Source: Myxocyprinus asiaticus (lineage: Eukaryota > Chordata > Actinopteri > Cypriniformes > Catostomidae). Taken from it: a stretch of DNA of 64,000 nt. The position numbers and the translations under genes are program-made. Shown piece by piece: positions 59,738 through 64,000 of the stretch. Within the stretch, counting starts at the first letter, position 1. Each line of letters opens with the position of its first letter. Where the stretch lies: the NCBI RefSeq assembly GCF_019703515.2, contig NC_059372.1:24278931-24342930 (forward strand). The letters are read 5' to 3'. The notes below the pieces were generated by a model, which did no database searches, had not been told where the DNA came from, and saw only the letters and a list, made by a program, of their open reading frames with translations.

Positions 59738-60387
59738 ATGGGCTTATTGGAGTGATGCACATGGATGTTATAAGCATAATCTTGACAGTGAAATCAGGCC
59801 AATCCTTAATTAATGATCCCCTTCATGTGATTTTCTAGTCAGTGTCTCTCTCTCTATCTGTCTCTCTCTCTGCCTGTCTGTCTCTCACTCATCCTAGCTG
59901 TGACCATCCTCAGCTTAGCACAAATGAAATCAAATCTAACTTTAGAAGACACTGCCATAACATTAAAAGAAGGCAGAGCATCAGCGCTTTTCTCTGTTAT
60001 TCATGGCTAATGAAGCAGAGGCCTACAGCCTTGTGTATGGATTCAAATTTAGTTTACGCTCCTCAGCTCTACAAAGAGGCCCAGAGCAGCTCTCTATCTT
60101 CTTAACACACTTTCTTTCATTTTCTTGGGGACCTTTTTGACATTTTTATGAGATCAGATCAGATAGAGCAGAGCAACAGGATATTATTGGAGAGACAGAG
60201 GGGGATCATGACATGACACAGGCCTAACTCAAACGTGCATCCCTGCAACTGCTGTAGCTTTTACACATCATGAGCTCATGCCTTGCCCACATTAAGTTTA
60301 GATCTTTACAGACACTGACGATCATGCTGGTTATTAAATTGAATTTTTTTATTATTAAATTATTAGTAGTAATATACATTCACAAAC

Positions 60388-61060
60388 ACAATGGTCCTAA
60401 TAAAGTGCCCGACGTGGTCTTCTGCTGTTGTAGGCCATCTGCCTCAAGGTTTGATGTGTTGTGCATTCTGAGATGCTATTTTGCTCACTACAATTGTACA
60501 GAGTGGTTATCTGAGTTACCGTAGCCTTTCTCTCAGCTTGAACCAGTCTGGGCTGCGTTTCCCAAAACCATCTTAAGCCTAAGTACATAAATAATAGAAG
60601 CCATTGGTTTCAGTGTTCTCTATGATCCACTTAGGCTCATGATGCCTTTGGGATACGCAGCCCTGACCATTCTTCATTGACCTCTCTCATCAACAAGGCA
60701 TTTCCATCGCAGAACTGCCGCTCACTGGATGTTTTTTGTTTTTGCCATCATTCTGAGCAAACTCTAGAGACTGTTGTGCATGAAAATCCCAGGAGATCAG
60801 CATTTACAGAAATACTAAAACCAGCCCGTCTGGCACCAACAATCATGCCATGGTTGAACTCAATGAGATAAAAAAATTTCCCCTTTCTGATGGTTGACGT
60901 GAACTTCCAACATCGAAAGCTCCTGACCGGTATCTGCATGATTGTATGCATTGCACTGCAGCCACACGATTGGCTGATTAGATAATCCCAAGAATAAGTA
61001 GGTGTACAGGTGTTCCTTATAAAGAGCTCAGTGAGTGTAAGATGTTACTAGTTGTTTTCG
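60388..61060 (+). repeat. LINE-tail-like conserved fish repeat, split by a MITE
   Basis: TCCTAATAAAGTGCCCGACG..GGTTTGATGTGTTGTGCATT..CAGAACTGCCGCTCACTGGA..CTGGCACCAACAATCATGCC and GGTGTTCCTTATAAAGAGC form a block that I recall as abundant in fish and usually assigned to an L2-type LINE 3' tail. The ~12-base tail motif occurs at both ends of the block. No ORF. Confidence 0.6.
60551..60662. mobile_element. 112-bp palindromic MITE with 3-bp TSD CTG
   Basis: GGCTGCGTTTCCCAAAA at the left and TTTGGGATACGCAGCC at the right are inverted; CTTAAGCCTAAGT / ACTTAGGCTCATGA pair within. It is flanked by CTG at 60548-60550 and 60663-60665. Removing it with one CTG rejoins the LINE-tail block (GAACCAGTCTG|ACCATTC). 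A 3-bp duplication suggests PIF/Harbinger-type transposition. Confidence 0.8.
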
Positions 61061-61077
61061 ACTAATAACATGTGCAT

Positions 61078-61080
<3 letters not shown>

Positions 61081-61109
<29 letters not shown>
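61081..61109. repeat. poly(T) tract
   Basis: 29 consecutive T shortly after the LINE-tail-like block. Confidence 0.9.
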
Positions 61110-61113
<4 letters not shown>

Positions 61114-61360
61114 AACAGTAAGATTTTAGGTTAAAATGTATATGTATGTATAAGGGAAACATATGTCTTTGGTCCTGTAACTGGTCATCTTTACATTCTT
61201 TAAATCTTAAGTTCTTTTAATTTAAATCACTTGTTTGCTTTCACTAGTTAATTTGAAATGGTTTTCTCTCAATTAATTATGTCACAAAATCTACATGCAT
61301 AGTAATTATCATAAATAATTAGCAAAATATTTTAAAATAATTGTTCTGGGTTGAATAAAA

Positions 61361-61908
61361 GTTACGCTAAATCGACAGCATTTGTGGCACAATGTTGATT
61401 ACCAAAAAAAAACAAAAAAACAGACTCATTCCTTATTTATTTAAAAAAAAGCGCAAAATTACATGTTTACAGTAAGGAACTTACAATGGGAGAGAGTTGG
61501 GATAGTCCATAAACATTAAAATACACACAAAAGTTTAGCTTTAAGACATAAACGTTATAAGTGTTAACATGATTTTAGTGTGATAAAATAGCTTATTAAT
61601 CTTATCTGTATAAAGTCATATCCAATATAACTTTGTTGTCATAATGATGTAAAGCCAGTAAACCATGTAATCCTGGTAAGCTATTTTATCACATTAAAAC
61701 ATTTTATCATATATAATGTTTATGTATAATGGCTATACATTTGAAACTATGTTCATTTTAATGTTTATGGTCTGGCCCCATTCCATTGTAAGTGCCTTAC
61801 TGTAATTGCGATTTTGGCTTTTTTTTTTATTATTAAATCAGGGATGTGTCAAAATAACTTTGTGGTAATCAACGTTATGCCATAAATGCTGTCAATTTAG
61901 CTTAATTT
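61361..61908. mobile_element. foldback MITE, long near-perfect palindrome
   Basis: The left arm GCTAAATCGACAGCATTTGT, GTTGATTACCA, GTCCATAAACATTAAAAT recurs inverted in the right arm (CTGTCAATTTAGC, TGGTAATCAAC, ATTTTAATGTTTATGG). The arms are about 250 bp each around CCAGTAAACCATGTAATCCTGG. Half of a sister copy is at 18070-18345. Confidence 0.75.
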
Positions 61909-62679
61909 GTTAAGAACACGGAAGACTTAGTTTTAGATGGACTTTAGCTTGCCACACTGTAGGACATGTCAGCTTTTCATAAGCTTTAAATGCCAACTAC
62001 CCATCTATTCTCTTTATAGCAGCAGGGCTCCAAAGGGGTTCTGACTGTTTTATGTGGAGCCAGGAAGTCCCATATGCTCCATGTTTTACAGCTGATCAAC
62101 ACAAGCTCGAGCTCCAGGCAATTGTTGTTACTCTGTGTAACTTGGGTTATTTTGTGTGCTTTCAAAACAGAATCAAAAAGGAAAGGTGAAACATTCCCAT
62201 TAGCCTTCTAACAACAGCAGCTCATAGAAGGGCGTCTCAGCCCTGCAGTGTGAACGTCAGAGGTGAAACAAAGACTTACATCTCACATAGAGTCAGAATT
62301 GGACAGTGCATAAAACTAAAATCCTCTCTACTCAGTGGCAGACAGTAAATGTAAAAGACACTGAACTGCTCAAAGCACAATTCGCAAGAGAGCTTCTGAC
62401 ATTGCAACTAAACACATCTTTTATTGGAAATGTAAAAGAATGTACTGTATATGAAATATTTCATAATTATTGATCTTTGACGATAAAGTCAGCTATACTG
62501 TACAGAGATTGCAAATGACAATACTTTTTTTAGTCTTATTTGGAGGTAACCTACATATTCACTTGTGTTATATGACTTAAACAAATAAGTTTCTCCAACA
62601 TTTACTTATAATTAAGAGAGTCCCACTATGGGATTGTGTGATTATTAAACTTGTTCGCCTGCAGCGGTATCCTGATTAA

Positions 62680-63104
62680 AGGTTCACACAGTAATTTTTT
62701 TCCTCATTAAAAAACTTTTACTTCTAAAGAAATGAATAGTAATTTTGAAACATATGTATAAAATCATGACCACTCATGTGAGATTACGAGTTCAGTCATA
62801 TTAGTAACCTTATAAAAACTATTTTATTCTACATGGGGCAGGGGTGCCTCATGGGGGCTGCCATGTTAGCATTACATGACCAGCTGAATACTACTCACTT
62901 AATCTCAGTAACTGCCCTGTTATTGGATACTTTTATACATGGATTAAATTAATCCTGGTTTACTGTGCATAGTGAATTTCTACAATGGCACTGATAACTG
63001 AAAACTATTGTGTTTGAATGATGCAGCATCCAGGCCATTAGGTGTCAGTATAAGCCAATGTAAGCCACTTCGTCATACTTAAAAAAAAATTACTAAGTGC
63101 ACCT
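62680..63104. mobile_element. piggyBac-type MITE with TTAA target
   Basis: AGGTTCACACAGTAATTTTT and the inverse of the right end AGGTGCACTTAGTAATTTTT are inverted, flanked by TTAA at 62676-62679 and 63105-63108. 425 bp, non-coding. TTAA duplication is the piggyBac signature. Confidence 0.8.
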
Positions 63105-63284
63105 TTAAGGTTCTGGGAATCCCCTAGGAATTTAACACCTGTAGGGGTATTTTAGAAGCTTATTACATGCTCTCTGTCTGTGTAATTAAAGATGTTTGGT
63201 TACAAGTGAAATGATAATAGTGATGCACCTCATAAAATGCCTTTCGATGTAAACAAAAGCAGTGATTTACAACAGGTTTTGTTT

Positions 63285-63690
63285 TAGGATCCAAATCAGT
63301 ATGATACTCCACAAAGTAATTCACCACAAATGACTAATTACTTCTCTAAAATGGCATTCAAATGAATGATTCTTTTACTGAAAAAGTAATCACATTACTA
63401 ATAACTTTACTTTTAAGTTACTTTCTAAAACACTTCACAAGTTTTTGTTTTTCCTCTCATTGAATTCAGTTGTCAATATTTCCTCCGTGTTCATTGTCGC
63501 ACACATGTCATGCACTCTATTCTATTGTATGTCTTCAAAATAAATAATATTACTTTAGAAATATGTGTAACCCAAAAACATACTTAAAAGAAATTAAGTG
63601 AAAGTCAGTCAAATTAAAATGTGTTACACTACTTTGACTAAAATGTATTTAGATAAAAGTAACTAATTACTTTGTAATCAGATTACATGC
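63285..63690. repeat. degenerate copy of the 3593-4083 MITE family
   Basis: GACTAATTACTTCTCTAAAA..AAAAAGTAATCACATTACTA and TAACTAATTACTTTGTAATC parallel the interior of 3593-4083, but the CAGTGTTGGGT termini are lost. Confidence 0.5.
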
Positions 63691-64000
63691 AAATCTGTTT
63701 ATCATACAAAAGTAAACAAAAAAAAAGTTAAAAACATTTAAATGTATTAATACTACCATGAACTGCATATGCCCAATATTATGCAAAATTATTAACATGA
63801 CATAAGCTAAATAGTTTTTTATGCATAAATAGCAGCAAACATGTGATTTACAGTCTTGATAGTTTGCAAGTTTGATTTCTAAATGTTTCATGAATTCCAA
63901 TGGCTCTCTGATGCCCATAATACATCACAACATACATTGTGCTCAGCACAAACTATGTTTTACCTCGTTACAAATTAACCAATATTTAATGTAATCTGGG

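Overview
The window is nuclear DNA from a teleost fish. A cypriniform (carp/minnow-type) origin is likely, judging from the SINE and MITE families; the species cannot be named from sequence alone. Almost all of it is one gene on the minus strand: rap1gap, the Rap1 GTPase-activating protein 1 orthologue. I can place 16 consecutive coding exons with GT/AG boundaries, running 5' to 3' from 47149 down to 535. They total 1536 bp (512 codons) with compatible phases throughout. They cover the GoLoco motif, the whole Rap-GAP catalytic domain with its asparagine thumb, and the start of the phosphorylated C-terminal tail. The upstream first exon(s) and the last exons are outside the window or not recognisable.

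The rest is intronic and dominated by mobile elements. Left to right: an internally deleted Tc1 relic (1886-2430), MITEs with 8-bp duplications (3593-4083, 5933-6351), a nested TIR element (8346-10153), a tRNA-derived SINE (11083-11552), a decayed DIRS-like tyrosine-recombinase retroelement (11889-15090), a TIR element carrying an LTR-like insert (15416-17095), a 21-bp tandem array (22330-24800), a hAT-type element filled by a 37-bp satellite (29160-32689), a minus-strand Ty3/gypsy element with both LTRs (32932-40682), a solo LTR inside a MITE (42665-44037), the 3' end of an LTR element (45920-46450), a plus-strand sushi-like Ty3/gypsy element with a perfect target duplication but a gutted interior (47383-50432), a Tc1/mariner element with a transposase broken by one stop (54649-56208), a 737-bp hAT-type MITE (57371-58107), a MITE-split LINE-tail-like repeat (60388-61060), a foldback element (61361-61908) and a piggyBac-type MITE (62676-63108).

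No cooperating set of genes, CRISPR array, operon or new system is visible. The best second looks are the satellite-filled hAT element, the heptad-coding 21-bp array beside a splice acceptor, the Tc1 element one codon short of an open transposase, and simple repeats sitting against rap1gap splice sites. Family names for MITEs come from end structure and memory of fish repeats, not from a database search.
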